From Dichomitus squalens LYAD-421 SS1 (lineage: Eukaryota > Basidiomycota > Agaricomycetes > Polyporales > Polyporaceae): a DNA stretch of 64,000 nt. Positions 20,479-32,897 of the stretch are shown one piece after another (position 1 is the first letter of the stretch; every line of letters starts with the position of its first letter). The DNA is taken from assembly GCF_000275845.1 (NCBI RefSeq), contig NW_006766884.1:898905-962904 (forward strand), given 5' to 3'. Both the position numbers and the translations under genes were made by a program. The notes below the pieces were generated by a model. It had not been told where the DNA came from. It worked only from the letters and a program-made list of their open reading frames with translations, and did no database searches.

Positions 20479-23400
20479 CTATGGTTCGCCGGAGACATCT
20501 AAACGCATGTTGCCATGACCTACTGGGCTGTAATCTTCCGATTTGCCGAGAGCATATACTTCCGCCGAGAAGTCGAAGCGTCCGCATGCGATAAACGTGA
20601 CAGGCGTCTCGACGTCGTATGTCTCTCCCTTGGCTAGTCGCCCTACGGGAATATCGACGAGCTCGCCTTGGAATATGACATGCTCGGCAGGCTCCAGCTC
20701 GAGAGTAAGCGTCAATACCAGGTCGGAGGCTGCGTGTACGATGATGAGAAAATGTCGGACATAGACGCAATGAGAGTACTTACGTGAGAGGTTTGTAAGG
20801 GAGGTTCGTAGGTAGACGAACTCGTTGGGCAGAGGCAAGTATTTGGTCCCTGTAGGGTCCACTGGTACGGGATGTGCGCTGCCCTCTTCATCGTAGGTAA
20901 CCAGGGTCATCCGTACTCGCGCAGTCTCGACACGAAGTGCCTCTAACATGGGAAGAGTCATTCGTTGCTGCCGCAGTGACAAGTCTCCTGCTCTCGTGCC
21001 TCCGTTCTGTGCCACGGGAAGTCAGATGCGAGTCTTTCAGATGTGGAACATGTACTTACCTCGCGCCATTTCCCGTGTACCGCCTTGAAAAGCTCTTCTC
21101 GATACCAGAAGAGTTCTCGCTGTGAGCGCTCTTCTTCGGGAGACAACTTCGAAGCTGAGACGACATATTGTCGGTCAGACAACATGGGAATAGGTCTTGT
21201 TACATGCTCCTCCGACAGCAAGATCTTTTTGATTGGCAGTACAATGCGAGAGGTCGATCCTGGGGGCACGAGAGAGGTGATACTGGCAGGCTCAACACCT
21301 AGAGCATAATCAATGTAGGCCTCTAACGAGATTCTTATATCAATACGAACCTTCTTGGTTACGCTCAAAAGTCACTTCGAATGGCAAACCATAAGTGTTC
21401 CGGATCTCGATAGAGAATATGCACCAGTCCGCAATGTCACCAACATGCAGCAACGACTTTCGTGTCTTGGCGTCAAGTAAGTCTTCATCGCTGCCATGTG
21501 CGTGTGGAGGTAGCGTCGTTGTCACCCCAGAATAGGAGAGGATGTCCATCGCATCACACTCCAACATATGGTAGACAGTCACCAGTACGGGGTATGACAA
21601 CTGGCGTGTGTAGAAGACTTCCCCGGGTTCCGTAAGAGTCTCCAGTGGTCGCTTCACGTACGCGTAGGAGGCGTGGATCACACCACTTGTGCTGTAGAAA
21701 TCATCAGCGGAGCCCAGAGTAGGAGCCGTGACCGCGTACTCACCAGCCTACTTTGCCGAAGCAGTTGACGGTAATTACTCTCTTCTGTCCAGGGCCTATC
21801 TCTTGTGTTTCTCGTTCACTATCCCAGGTGAAGACCGGTCGATGGACAAGGTCGTACTCCGTCTCATAGGTATCGAAGACAGACATGCCTCCATCCGCGA
21901 GAGCTTGTTGCGCAGGCGCGATGGTAGAATCATCAAAGGTCAAGTGGATAAGGTCAACAGGCAACGAAGAAACGTTCTCAAGCGTGATACGGATCGTAGA
22001 CCTGTATCAGATTGTCAGCAAGGTCATCAGAACCTACCGGAAGCTAACTCACATCTCGCCATTGTACAGCATGACGGCCCCGTGCGTCAATGACGTTCGC
22101 CGTATCCGTAGCAGAGGTTGTTCTGGCACGACTATACACTCGACAAAGCGTACTGCCGGCTTATTCGTATTCGACGTTGAGACCGTACCCTGTGTGCTAC
22201 TCCTCTTGCTGGCTTTCTCCCAAGGCCGTGAAGCAAGACCAGAGTGTTTGGACCTCCCGGTCTCGCAGTCGATGGCGCTTCGTCTTCGCGACCGACGCTC
22301 CTCTTCTTCCTCGGTGGACAACGGTAGCACAAATTCACGCGCCGCGCCTCCAGGAGCTTGGACGATGCAGCCACGGACAACGAGTGTACCGGCTTCCAAC
22401 GCTTTCCCGCTGATGGTCACAGGATGGAAAGAGTTGGCAGGAACGATCACCGGCGACGCTTTCGATTCGAATGAGACACCTGATGTGCTATTGAGCAAGT
22501 CGTTGTGTCAGGGAATAGAGTCGCTCGTACTCAAGTAGGTCTACGAACCTCAGCTGAAGACTTTGCAGGTCAAGGTCGAACACGTACGGATTCCGTAGCG
22601 TTACGACCAAGTCGAAGGACTCGTTCTGCACGAGAACAGTCTTAGCCTGTACTCCTCGATTAGTACTCGCGAACCGTATCTGACAACTACAAACGCGCAT
22701 TACCTGTCCCACGGCTGCTTTTCTGGGATTATACAAGAAGGGGTCCTTCTTCCCGCTGATTATCGCACTTGGAACGGCTGAGGCATGTGCCAAGATTGAG
22801 ATCGGTTTCTCGATTGGTAGACGCACGAGAGGCAACCTGATACGTAGGTCAGTAGAAATCCATATCGCAGATTGAAGGTACTCACGGCAGGATCTCAATG
22901 CTGAGGATGGGTTGTCCAGACCAATAGTCCACAGCTCGCCGATCACCTCTCCGCTTCGCTGTTGCCAATGCCCTAGTCGATGTGCTGTACAAGGAATGCT
23001 GATCTCGTGGATGCATTACAGGGTAAAGCAGCTTCAAGGCCGACAAGGAGAACTGAGCAACAGCAGGGTAGTCTGTATGCAGTCAATACCAGCGGCAGCA
23101 AACATAGGCATCGACGCACGAACCTGGGAGTGCCTCAGCGATACCGATAGCCTCTCGGATGATGTCAATCTGAAGCTCAGGCCAGCCGAATGGCTCATGC
23201 AGTGACGGCGCGAGCTCTTCGTTCTCCTCGCCTTCCGCGTCCGTCTGAGGTGCTTGGCTGGTGCGGTCGGGCGTGCTATTATCGAGCAACTTGACAGCCT
23301 CGAGGTCGACGCCATGTACCCTGCAGATGTGCTTCACGATGTGCAAGATGCTCTCGTTGCCATCCGTCCGCTCGTTCTCTCGGATGCCCACCGTGCCCTG

Positions 23401-25283
23401 CGAGGTCGTGACGTTCAAGGAGTTGTTGCGGTTCCCAAGCCCGGCGCTTAGGACGCGCGCGCTGCCGCTCCCACTCTCGTCGCGCCCGCACACGACCATA
23501 TCCATGAGACATGCGAGCACCTCGCGCAGCACGTAAGCCTCCTTCCTCACATGACCTAACGCGCCGTACATGGCGGCAATGTACTCCAATGTCCGTACCC
23601 GCTCACGGGTGTCGAGATGCGCAAACCATGGACCGTGCGCTTGCGAGATAGAGGCGGAGATCTGCGCCCGCGTTATTCCAGTGATGGAGGTTAGTCGTTC
23701 CAGACTTGCGTAAGTGTTTCGGGGAGCAGAACAGGTTACGGGGGATGCGTTATTAGACAGTGTAGCCGGGAGGAAGAGCGAGGGGCCGGGCTGGAGCATG
23801 GCGGTGAAGGCAAGAGGACCCCACCCTTTGGAGGACCAGACAGAATAGAGGAGGGTGCTATGTCGTAGGACTGAAGTGCAATAAAGATAGGCAAGAAGAG
23901 AAAGATTAGCCTCTGGCTCGGAGGTGGGTGAAATCTTCTGATAGAGACCGATGGCCTGTGTGAGCTTGTCTGCGATGTCATGCCACGGATCCTTGTCGCT
24001 GGCAGTCCCATTCTGATCATGAATGTCAGTAGCTATCATAAGAGGACTCTTTGCAATGGCACGGACAATACCATGGGTCGAGGACCATGCTTCGACTACG
24101 GGGATGGTGGCAAGACCCTCCAAGGCCGAAGCATGCCATGGTGCGTCCTGCGGAGACTTGAACAGCATGATCGATTCATTGTACCTGCCGAAGCTTTGGT
24201 CAAGCCATACACGACACTTGACTTTGGATTTCGATTCACCATATGGTGGCTTCCTCCAGTCGGCCAGCCAACAGGAAGAAATCACCTAGCACTTTGAAGA
24301 GTCGTCCATGGGAAGATGCGGCCCCAATGGCTGATACCCTCTTTTTGTTGGGTAGAGCGGGAGTTGGAGGGAGACTAGAATGGCGACTGGGTAGAAGTCC
24401 GGGCCCCATGGTAGACGTACGCTTCAGTCCTAATGGCGTCTTCGACCGCGGACCGTTCAGGTCAGGCTGACTGTTATGAGAAGGAAGTGGAGGCAGTGAC
24501 TCTCGTCGTGGTTCATCGTCCAAAGACCTAGGCATCTCCGAAGAGGGCGGAAGCATGGGGAAGAGGGATGCGTTGAGATATTCGTTTCCCAGAGGGCTCT
24601 CCAGAGTTTGCATCTATTCGCGAGGTTCAATAGTCTCCTCCAAAATAATGTTGCTGAAGTACGCACTACAGTTGCAAGCTCTACAAGCACTTTGGAACAT
24701 AGGTCAGCGATCAGCGTACCGATGTATGTGCTCTTGTGGCCCATCATGCTCGGAATGACCACTAGGCCCGGGAAGTTGTCTCCGAGGTCGATGTTGGTAG
24801 TGCTGTCGCTCTCCTCAAACACAAAGCAATTGCTCGCGAGAGGAAACATGGAGCCTTGTGGGAACACCTCATGGATAGCATTTTGAAAGTGTGTGAGGAT
24901 AGTCGCGAGCGAGTCGTTCGGTGCGCATGACGCAATGCCCACCACAGCAAGGGGGAAGTCGGAGGTCCGGAACAAGGAAAGCGGTATATGCGATTCGGGG
25001 GGAGGATGTGAATTATATCTGAGGTGCAAATTTCCGCTCGCGAGCTGGTGGTTAGGCATAAAACGGGCTGCAGGAGAAATGAGTCTGGTTAGCGGAGATG
25101 AGGCCAGCCAAGATGCAACGCACATCGCTCGTCTTTGACATCCGTGGTCAAGTCACCTAACCGAATGGTGTCGGTATTGTTGATCTCCTGCACCCAAGCA
25201 TCGAAGGTGGACCGGCGAATGTTCCCGACAGGTAGGAGGAGTATCCGGATCTGCGCAAGAGAGCCATAGGCAAATGATTCCAT
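20479..25283 (-). CDS. TRS120: Trs120/TRAPPC9, TRAPPII tethering complex subunit
   Basis: Thirteen exons: 25283-25124, 25067-24667, 24613-24240, 24184-23124, 23072-22886, 22836-22704, 22646-22549, 22487-22053, 22001-21744, 21691-21351, 21298-21060, 21006-20784, 20729-20479; 1,386 aa. TRAPPII is the GEF complex for Ypt31/32 (Rab11) at the trans-Golgi. The family signature is clear: the opening AQIRILLLPVG and IRLGDL..DVKDERS, then HIPLSLFRTSDFPLAVVGIAS, LESPLGNEYLNASLFPMLP, the LPDYPAVAQFSLSALKLLYP block, and the C-terminal block ending in DIPVGRLAKGET and FIACGRFDFSAEV. Two Ser-rich insertions (about 195-270 and around residues 480-560) are disordered. All 12 introns are 49-61 bp and phase-consistent. 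It shares a divergent promoter with PIK1. Confidence 0.95.
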
Positions 25284-25582
25284 GCAGAGTCGGCCGAGTC
25301 GTAAGAAGGCGCAAGATTCGGTAGCAGTAAACGGTCGCGATGCTTCAGAACAGTTCTAGGATCTTCAATGCGTAGCAGATATAGAGTGCGAGGGAGATTG
25401 CGCAGTTGTGGCCCACTGGCGGCGGGAGAGGAGGATGGGCAGACGCTAGGCGCGTCGGGGCGCGAGAGAGATCGGCAGACCAAGTCTCAGATGCGCCTGT
25501 GGCCTTCGCGCACTCGGAGCGGTGGCACTGGTCGTCGATTTCGCTGTCCGGGCATTCGTCCAGGCACCCCGCCCTCCTCCCC
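25284..25582. promoter_or_regulatory. Shared divergent promoter, TRS120 / PIK1
   Basis: 299 bp between the TRS120 ATG (minus) and the PIK1 ATG (plus). Open frames cross it but none is supported. Co-regulation of the two Golgi genes from here is inferred from layout. Confidence 0.6.
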
Positions 25583-28500
25583 ATGTCGCATGCCCTGCTA
25601 CTACGTCTCTTCTTGTCTCCTTCCTTCTTCTCAGTCCATGTTGCTCTCCAATACCTACGGATTTATGCCGACAACATCGGAATCACCTACTATTTAACCA
25701 GACGGCTCAGGGAGCTGAACACTCAGGAGTTGCGGGAGGTATGGGGCTTCGTATGGTGATTATAGTCGTTGTGTTGTCCAGAGGCATGCCCATTGATATC
25801 GGCATTGCCCTAGTCATCTGCTTGTAACAAGACCGACGCAATCCAAAGCACTGGAGAGTTTCGTGGTGGAGATTTGCCACAAGTCCACCCATGTTGCTAT
25901 GCTGGTATGTTCTTATTTCGGCTACATGCTCGATTGCCTCTCAAGAGATACCAGACACTATGGTACATGCAAGCATACCTCAGGGACCTCTCAACACAAC
26001 ATTCCAGTAATGCTTCATTCCTCATTTGCCAACGAATCCTTCACGAATGTCATGAAATCATATTCGGAGACCTGCCTTCTGCTCCATACTCGTCCCTATG
26101 CGCCCCCACTCACATTGGGCCCTCACGAAAGAAAGTCAGAGCACACGTGTCTCCTGCCTTGGTCGGGATCGGGATGGTCCTAGCTGGCGTTCCCGGTATG
26201 CCTCAGCTCACGGAAATCATGGGTCCTGTTGCACTCGAGCAAGGTCGGGTCGATGAGCAGGGCCAGGACATCAAAAGTATTGAGCGGGGCGATAATGACA
26301 GGGCTATGGTGCGAAGCATATCTGCAGCCTCGGCGGCGGAAAGCGGGGTGGACATAGAAGACGACGATTCTATGGACTCGCCGGCCCCGAACGCGGACCA
26401 TAATCCGGAGGAGCCAGTAGACATTGCTCCGTCTTCGCAGACAGTATCTGCTGTTTCCAAGCGGTTGTCTCGGAGGCAGACTGTCGGCGCGCAGACTAGC
26501 CCCGCGCTGCCGCTACATCTGCGTGAAGCCCGGAAACCGAGATTATCGGAGGATCCATTCGGGCAAGAAGACACTCTTCCCACCCGTGCAGCTACCGCTG
26601 CGACGCCATTCCAGTCAACACCGTCATTTCCCTCACGACATCCTTACCGGCCGAATAGTCAACCTACCGCAGATCTTCTGTTACAGAAGTATGACTTTGC
26701 TTCGCAGATGTATCTGTTACGTAGCCACTACTGTCGTTCAGAGGTTTGTCGTCAACGTCTCGTGTCTCGGCTATCGCGCTGAACGGACGCGTAGGTGCAA
26801 TTCATATTGGCACTGGAGAACATCTGCAACAAGCTCCTGGTTGTCCCTAAACCTGCCCGTGTGAGTGCTCTACGCGCGGAACTAACTAGTCTGAACCATA
26901 TGCTCCCTGCCGAGGTAAGTTTTATATGCTACACCGTGAATCACGATGCCAAGACTTAGGTATACGTTGACAATTAGATCTGTATGCCCATGTGGTGTTC
27001 GTCCTCGGACGAACCCAAACCACCATCAAGTATTCCCGAACCTCACCATCGAATAGTACGAATACCACCGGGCGAGAGCGTCGTGCTCAACTCGGCCGAG
27101 CGTGCACCCTATCTTCTACTTGTCGAAATCCTTCACTCCGACCTTGACTTCGACCCCGCGAAGCGGAGTAACAAGGAGATCCTGAAGAAGATCGTCGTGA
27201 AGGAGAACGAGTCGAAGGGGACATCTAAGGATCTTGTCAAATTCGCTCGCAACGATTCGACACTGTCCAAGTCTAAACCAACGGTTATCATACCCGACCA
27301 TGTCAACGGTTCAGAAGTGGCACTTGGTACCGATGGCGACGACGCAGGGGAAAACGCTTCAATACCTCGGTCCGCGTCTCCCTCCTCCGTGGTGTCTCCT
27401 TTAGAACCCCCAGAGGAGGAAGAGATGGATCTCGTAGAGCAGCTTTACGGCAACGAGAGCTCGCTCAAGGTGAACGGTATCGACATCTCAGACTCCATAG
27501 TCCTTCCTCCCGCTCCGAAAAACAAGGAGCTCGACATGGCCACCTGGTCTCGCGCCTCTTCCAATTTGAACACACCACGATTTGACAAGCCCGACCCCTT
27601 TGCCGCACATATCCTCGCTCTTGGCCACAACTTCCCTTCACCCTCTTCAGGATACCCACCAAACGGTGCCATCACCAGCGATCACTCAAGCACACCTGCA
27701 CGGCAGCTGTCACAAGGGCAGCAGCGCGTACTCTCCCTGGACGAGTACTCGCAGCGCATGCGAACAGCGGCAGTCATGCTTGCCCAGCTGAATGCAAACC
27801 TCGTGCCCCCAGCTGTACCTGGTTTACCTACCACACCCAGCGATACGTCCATTATCAGCGCACCTTTACGCTGGCTGCCTGGAACCAGCTGGCTCGCAGA
27901 CGCGATATCCAACGGTAACGGTCAACCCTCGACTCCTAGCGGCGCCCAGGGCGATGCCGCCGCGGCTCCAACGCGCATGCGATTACAGGCCTCTGAAGCG
28001 GCAGCTATTCGGGATAGGATCATGGAGGAGATGTTGGCGCTGGAGGAGGAGCGCATGGCTCGAATGCGGGAGAACGGCGTCAATGAGACCTCCTTGCGGA
28101 TCACGCCCGCCAATGGAGACATGAAAACTGCAGAGGACGAGGGTATCATCAGGCGAGAACTGAGCAAGGCGGATCCGTCTGCGATTGTTTTCAGCGAGTC
28201 TTGGGCGGCGAAGAAGGCTCGGGTACGGCAGGCGTCACCATATGGTCATCTCGGTACGAGTCTGCTTCTCCGACCTACTTGGTGTCTCGCATTAATGAGC
28301 TTTGTTCTGCAGCGAACTGGGACTGTGTGTCGGTCATCGTCAAGACTGGCGGCGACCTGAGGCAAGAGCAGCTCGCCGTGCAGCTCATCCAAGAGTTTGA
28401 GAAGATCTGGAAAGAGGAGAATTGCCCATGTTGGGTACGATAGTACGTGCACGTTCCTAGTAGCTTAAGATGTAATCTCTCAAACTCGTGTCATCCAGCT

Positions 28501-29323
28501 TCCGAATACTCATCACAGGCAATTCCTCCGGCCTTGTCGAGACCATCACCGACGCCGTCTCCATACACTCGATCAAGAAGGCCGAGTACGCTCGCCGCCT
28601 AGCCGAGGGCCGCCTTGGGCACGTCTCGCTCCTCGACCACTTTAAGACGACTTACGGCGACCCGTCCTCTGCCAAGTACGTCCGCGCGCAGCGTAACTTC
28701 GCCAAGTCGCTCGCCGGCTACTCGCTCGTCACGTACTTCCTGCAGATCAAGGACCGCCACAACGGCAACATCCTCCTCGATCGCGACGGGCACCTCATCC
28801 ACATCGACTTCGGGTTCATGCTCTCGAATTCTCCAGGCAACATTGGCTTCGAGGCGGCGCCGTTCAAGCTGCCGCTCGAGTACATTGAGGTCCTCGGTGG
28901 ACTCGACAGTCCGGCCTACCGCGAGTTCCGGAAACTGTTCAGAGAGGGCTTTGACGCCTGCAGGAAACACTGCGACCGGATAGTCAGTGAGTAATGCTTG
29001 CTCTCATCGATGAGAGCGCCGATATTGATAGCATACTCTCGAAGCTCTGGTGGAACTCATGCAGAAGGATTCGACGCTCCCATGCTTCGCCGCTTTCGGC
29101 GAGCAGACCGCGTCCCAGCTTCGAGACCGCTTCCAACAGGGCCTCACCCAGTCCGCCGTCGAGGAGCACGTCCAACGGCTCATCGACACGTCGCTTGGCT
29201 CCAACTGGACCCGCCTGTACGACTCAGTACGTACCCACGCCATCCATATGACATTGAACTTGCGTTCTCAGACCACCCTCCCTTCATCCACAGTACCAGT
29301 ACTATTCGCAGTCCATCCTATGA
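25583..29323 (+). CDS. PIK1: Pik1-type phosphatidylinositol 4-kinase (PI4K-beta)
   Basis: Exons: 25583-25755, 25814-25904, 25955-26743, 26795-26914, 26978-28253, 28313-28442, 28499-28986, 29045-29226, 29294-29323; 1,092 aa. It makes PI4P on the trans-Golgi. The N-terminal PIK/LKU helical module is visible (YLRIYADNIGITYYL, ELREVWGFVCHLLVT, ALESFVVEICHKSTH). A Ser/Pro-rich region (about 265-780) is interrupted by the family segment QFILALENICNKLL...PARVSALRAEL. The kinase domain covers about 790-1,085: KTGGDLRQEQLAVQ, catalytic loop DRHNGN, metal-binding HIDFGF, then the PI4K-beta C-terminal helix ending YQYYSQSIL, which is split onto the last 30-nt exon. The intron 28987-29044 ends in AAG, required to give DRIVTLVELM. 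The start at 25583 (MSHALLLRLFLSP) gives the expected PIK1 opening. Confidence 0.95.
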
Positions 29324-29631
29324 CGGACCACGTGGGGTGCTACCTGTCTGGATGTACTATGCCATCCGGTGCACTCATGGCCCTTCTTGGACAATCTGTA
29401 TTGGCATGATCACCATGGACACGACTGCGGGCACCGCCGCTGCATGACAGCCCCTCCGGCCCTTCCACGCTTGCACACTTTCGTAGCGGATGACAGTCAC
29501 CCTACTGTGTACCACTCGATTGTCTCACGCCGGGATGTGTGGGTCCGAAACGGATGCAGTAACGGACAAAATTAGAGATGGAAATAAATAGCGGGCTACT
29601 GCTGCACGATACAGAAACAGCCAGGAATAGC
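29324..29631. other. Convergent 3' intergenic, PIK1 / mannosyltransferase
   Basis: 308 bp between two converging stop codons. No gene, terminator-like motif or repeat was recognised. Confidence 0.6.
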
Positions 29632-31502
29632 CTAGAACATCGCGTCATAGCGCTTGAGGCAGCTGTACCACTCATAGTCTGTAATAATAGCATTAATGTC
29701 AGCCGCTGGAATAGGACGCAGTACCTGCAGGACCGAGAAGACGTACCGAAGTTTTCTTTCGGGTTGCACCAGCACTTGCCCTTCTTGTGCAGGTCACCCT
29801 GGGGGCAGTGCTGGAACGGATTGTGGCGGTATCCTGGACGCAATAATCGTCAGATCAATGTCTGCTATGTAGTATAGGAAGGCTCTCGAACCAATGTCGT
29901 TGAAAAAATGTATCTGTTCCTTCTTGGCGAAGAGGGCGGCGCCGATGCTGTGTACGGGCGCATCTCCCCATCGCTGCGCGAACTGTCAATTCCGACGCCT
30001 TATGGCCTACTATCCTGCGCGACGTCTCACCTCGTAGTAGAAGCCGCCCTGCTTATCGAGAAAGTCGAAAAATTTGGAGTAAGCCTCGCCCCTCCAGAAG
30101 TCGAGGTCGCCAATCTCGAAGTTACTCCAGACTTCAAGAGCCCGCGAGCCGTCAGCAACTGAACAAAGCATACAACGGACCAAGAAAACGCACAGTGGCA
30201 GTTGTTGTATGTCCGGCCTCCGTCGTCAGAGATGAATCTCATAGCGTTGTCAGGCTCGACGAGCTCAGGGTTTTCGTCAATGAACTCTGCAGTGGAAATA
30301 TAAGAGGCTTGTCGGCGGGATGAATCCAGGGGCACAACGCACTCTTGACAGTATCCCAGAGAGTTGGGATCGTGGCAGGATACTCATAGAGCGAGACAGT
30401 GAAGCCTGCCAGATGGATGTGATGAGTGGAAGGCACTGATAGCAGGGGTGCGAGTCGTACCGTAGACCTTCTTCTGGTCTTGCATGAGCAGAAGAGGCTG
30501 TGACGGCGTCATCAGATTCAAAAGTGCAACTCGGTTGGAGGATAATGCGTACATCATAGTTCAGGTCACAGAAAAATGTGACATCAGGCCTGAGCATAGT
30601 TGAGCATTCAGACTGAACGGGGAAGCTGGTCCCACTTACTCGACGCGCCAATAATACTTGTACTTGTCGAGCAACGGTTGCTTGTAGAAGAACTATCGAA
30701 GACTGGGTGAGCGTTTTGGGCGCAATGTATGCTACTGTGCTTACGCCAGAGTTGAAGCGACACATATTGCGGTACGGGACACTTCCTACATGATTTCTTT
30801 AGAACGACTGGCGGCGCGTTTTGAGTCCCAGACTAACCCCCATAGATCACGTTATGTTCAACCATATCTTTCCGAGCAGCAGTCGCCTTGTCTTCGTCGA
30901 TCCAGCTGGGCTGTACCCAATCCTCCTTGGGAATCAAACCGAACTCGATCTTGGCGTCAGTGAGGGTGGAAACACGGCTACAGGTATGAGTGAGCTTCAT
31001 CTCAAGTCTGACCATGCAGATGGGCACGTACTCCTTGAACTCCTCGGAAAAGGGCTCTTCATTCAAGAACACATAGGGGTACTGGAACTGCTTATTAAAA
31101 CGATCCTCTGCGGTGTCCTTGGTCAGTATGGAGGTGCAATCACAACAAGTCACACTCACCAACTTGCTTCATGCTGGTCACAACTCCGTTGAGATCTCCG
31201 TTACGCGCGAGGAACACAAAGGTAGCGTTGGCTTTGCGCGACTGGATGGGGGGCTTTGACGGTACCACATAGCGGTCCTCGTCGACACCATCCTGGTAAG
31301 GAGGGTGTGGCTTCGAGCCGCTGAGCTGTTCGGTGAGGTGGGAGAGAGAAGTTGCGCGGCCGTACTCTTCATGGGAGAAGCTGAGGATAAAGTGCAGACT
31401 GATCTACGTGTCGATTCAATAACCCAGCAGCAACAGAGGAGATTGGATGCTATTCACAATGATGACCAGCACCAATACCACGTAACGCATAGGCGTCATC
31501 AT
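29632..31502 (-). CDS. Alpha-1,2-mannosyltransferase, KRE2/MNT1 family (GT15), Golgi type II membrane protein
   Basis: Fourteen exons: 31502-31458, 31403-31160, 31107-31032, 30977-30838, 30785-30745, 30692-30640, 30589-30553, 30497-30461, 30405-30343, 30286-30194, 30131-30031, 29973-29892, 29833-29747, 29678-29632; 381 aa. It adds alpha-1,2-mannose to protein O- and N-glycans in the Golgi. A short N-terminus precedes one membrane anchor made by joining exons 1 and 2 ([16 protein letters not shown]). The GT15 catalytic domain follows: [38 protein letters not shown] (metal-binding EPD), [20 protein letters not shown] (contains the family's catalytic Glu) and [15 protein letters not shown]. Thirteen introns in about 1.15 kb of CDS is extreme; two coding exons are 37 nt. 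The intron 30132-30193 ends in AAG. The first ATG was chosen; Met5 is an alternative. Which KTR paralogue it equals cannot be said. Confidence 0.94.
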
Positions 31503-32104
31503 CTCGGGCGACGAGTGGTGCCCCTGTTGAGGCTCCTGTGGCTGAAAGAGAGGTGCTGGACGCAGCCGGATGGAGGGAGGAAGAAAGGCAAGAAGTCGGA
31601 TTGGGCGTCGCTCTCAGCTCCACACTTTGGACCGCGCTTCGATGGCCGGCGCGCAGCACTTGCATACAGCGCCTCGCAGCATCTGTCTCCCGTTCCCCTT
31701 GATCTCTGCCATTCCATCTGCCCTAGGGTAAGCACCCAGCATCGTTTCCACAGTCGGGAGTGCTCACAGCTGTCCGAATTGCATACCTGGCCATGGACAC
31801 CCGCAGGGTCGACTCTTTTCCTTGCCATACATCACCCCAGTGGCAAACGCCGAATGTTTATGATGCACACAGCTACTCCTTCTAGTACCTGGTGGCCGCT
31901 CGGAGCCGGTATCTCAATGGGGTCAGAACCTGAGCTTGTTGCATGCTTTTCACCACGCCCTCCCGCGATGCCTGATAGAAATAGGACCCGCTGAATGTGA
32001 GTGTCCCATCCGTACGCTTGTTGCTATTCATAACATAACTGCGGTTCTCCAGAAAAGTATGCCGCCTTTGCTGACTTGTGGTATAAGAGCCCCCGCAGAG
32101 GTAT
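31503..32104. other. Intergenic, mannosyltransferase promoter region
   Basis: 602 bp upstream of the mannosyltransferase and of tRNA-Val. A plus-strand open frame (31305-31994) overlaps the mannosyltransferase exons antisense and has no recognisable similarity. Confidence 0.55.
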
Positions 32105-32212
32105 GGTTCGATGGTGTAGTTGGTTATCACGTCTGTCTCACACGTGCTCCCGGGTTCCGACCGTGGGTCCTGTGTGCACAGGAGGTCTCCGGTTCGAGCC
32201 CGGGTCGAACCA
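32105..32212 (+). tRNA. tRNA-Val, anticodon CAC, with 34-nt intron
   Basis: The acceptor stem GGTTCGA/TCGAACC pairs perfectly (32105-32111 with 32205-32211), discriminator A at 32212. D arm GTGTAGTTGGTTATCAC; anticodon stem 32132-32136 pairs with 32178-32182, one U-G wobble. The anticodon CAC is at 32139-32141, with A37 at 32142. The intron is 32143-32176, in the canonical position after base 37, and its 3' part carries GTG repeats that can pair with the anticodon, as expected for the splicing endonuclease fold. The T arm has TTCGAGC with a 5-bp stem. Four Ts at 32214-32217 form the Pol III terminator. Decodes GUG. Confidence 0.93.
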
Positions 32213-32897
32213 GTTTTATGTCCCGTAGAGCAGTCATGTCCGTCTTACTGCGAATGAACATCTCGGCGGCTTACTTTAATCTAACCTTTGTCTGGCTATA
32301 GAAGTACTTGCACAGGGAGAGAGCATGTATGACCCCATCACGGGTAGAACAGTCGATTGTGTTGAAGCCTCGAAAGGCGTCGGTGAACTTGCGCGCTGGT
32401 TCCTAGCTTTTAGTGACTAGTCCACAAAGCATCGGTGCCGTAGCCCATGTAGGCCTACATGGGATGACACAGCAGGGAGCCGTCGCCGAGTATGGTGTAG
32501 GTCCAGTATTTGTGCGCATCGATGTTGAGACGCGAGGGGTACCAAAGTCCATCTACTGATACTCAACAGCATCATATCTCTTTGTGGTGTTTTGTCTGGG
32601 GCTAATAACCCATCTTAGTGCTCCTCGCGGCGCACATCTCTACAACATGAGATGGACCGCATTACGCAAAAAGATAGATTACATCCTGCTAAAACGACAT
32701 AGGAATACATTTCACATAGCAGGTGCATGCATAGATAACACGACGACGTCTATACTCGAGATCCCTATACGAGTCACTAAGCAAGAAACTGTCCCACTCA
32801 TTCATAAACGTCTTCCCGGTCAGGTTCAGAATATAAACCCAGCACCGGACGCCAGCAGATCCTCATCAACCACAAATTGAAGGACGATCGAAAGAAA
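32213..32897. other. Intergenic after tRNA-Val
   Basis: 685 bp, noticeably more AT-rich than its surroundings toward 32600-32880. No coding exon, repeat or RNA was recognised. It should include the 3' UTR of the disordered-protein gene on the minus strand. Confidence 0.55.

Noticed and set aside
31305..31994. 229-codon open frame on the plus strand
   Set aside because: Antisense to well-supported mannosyltransferase exons; composition is random-looking.
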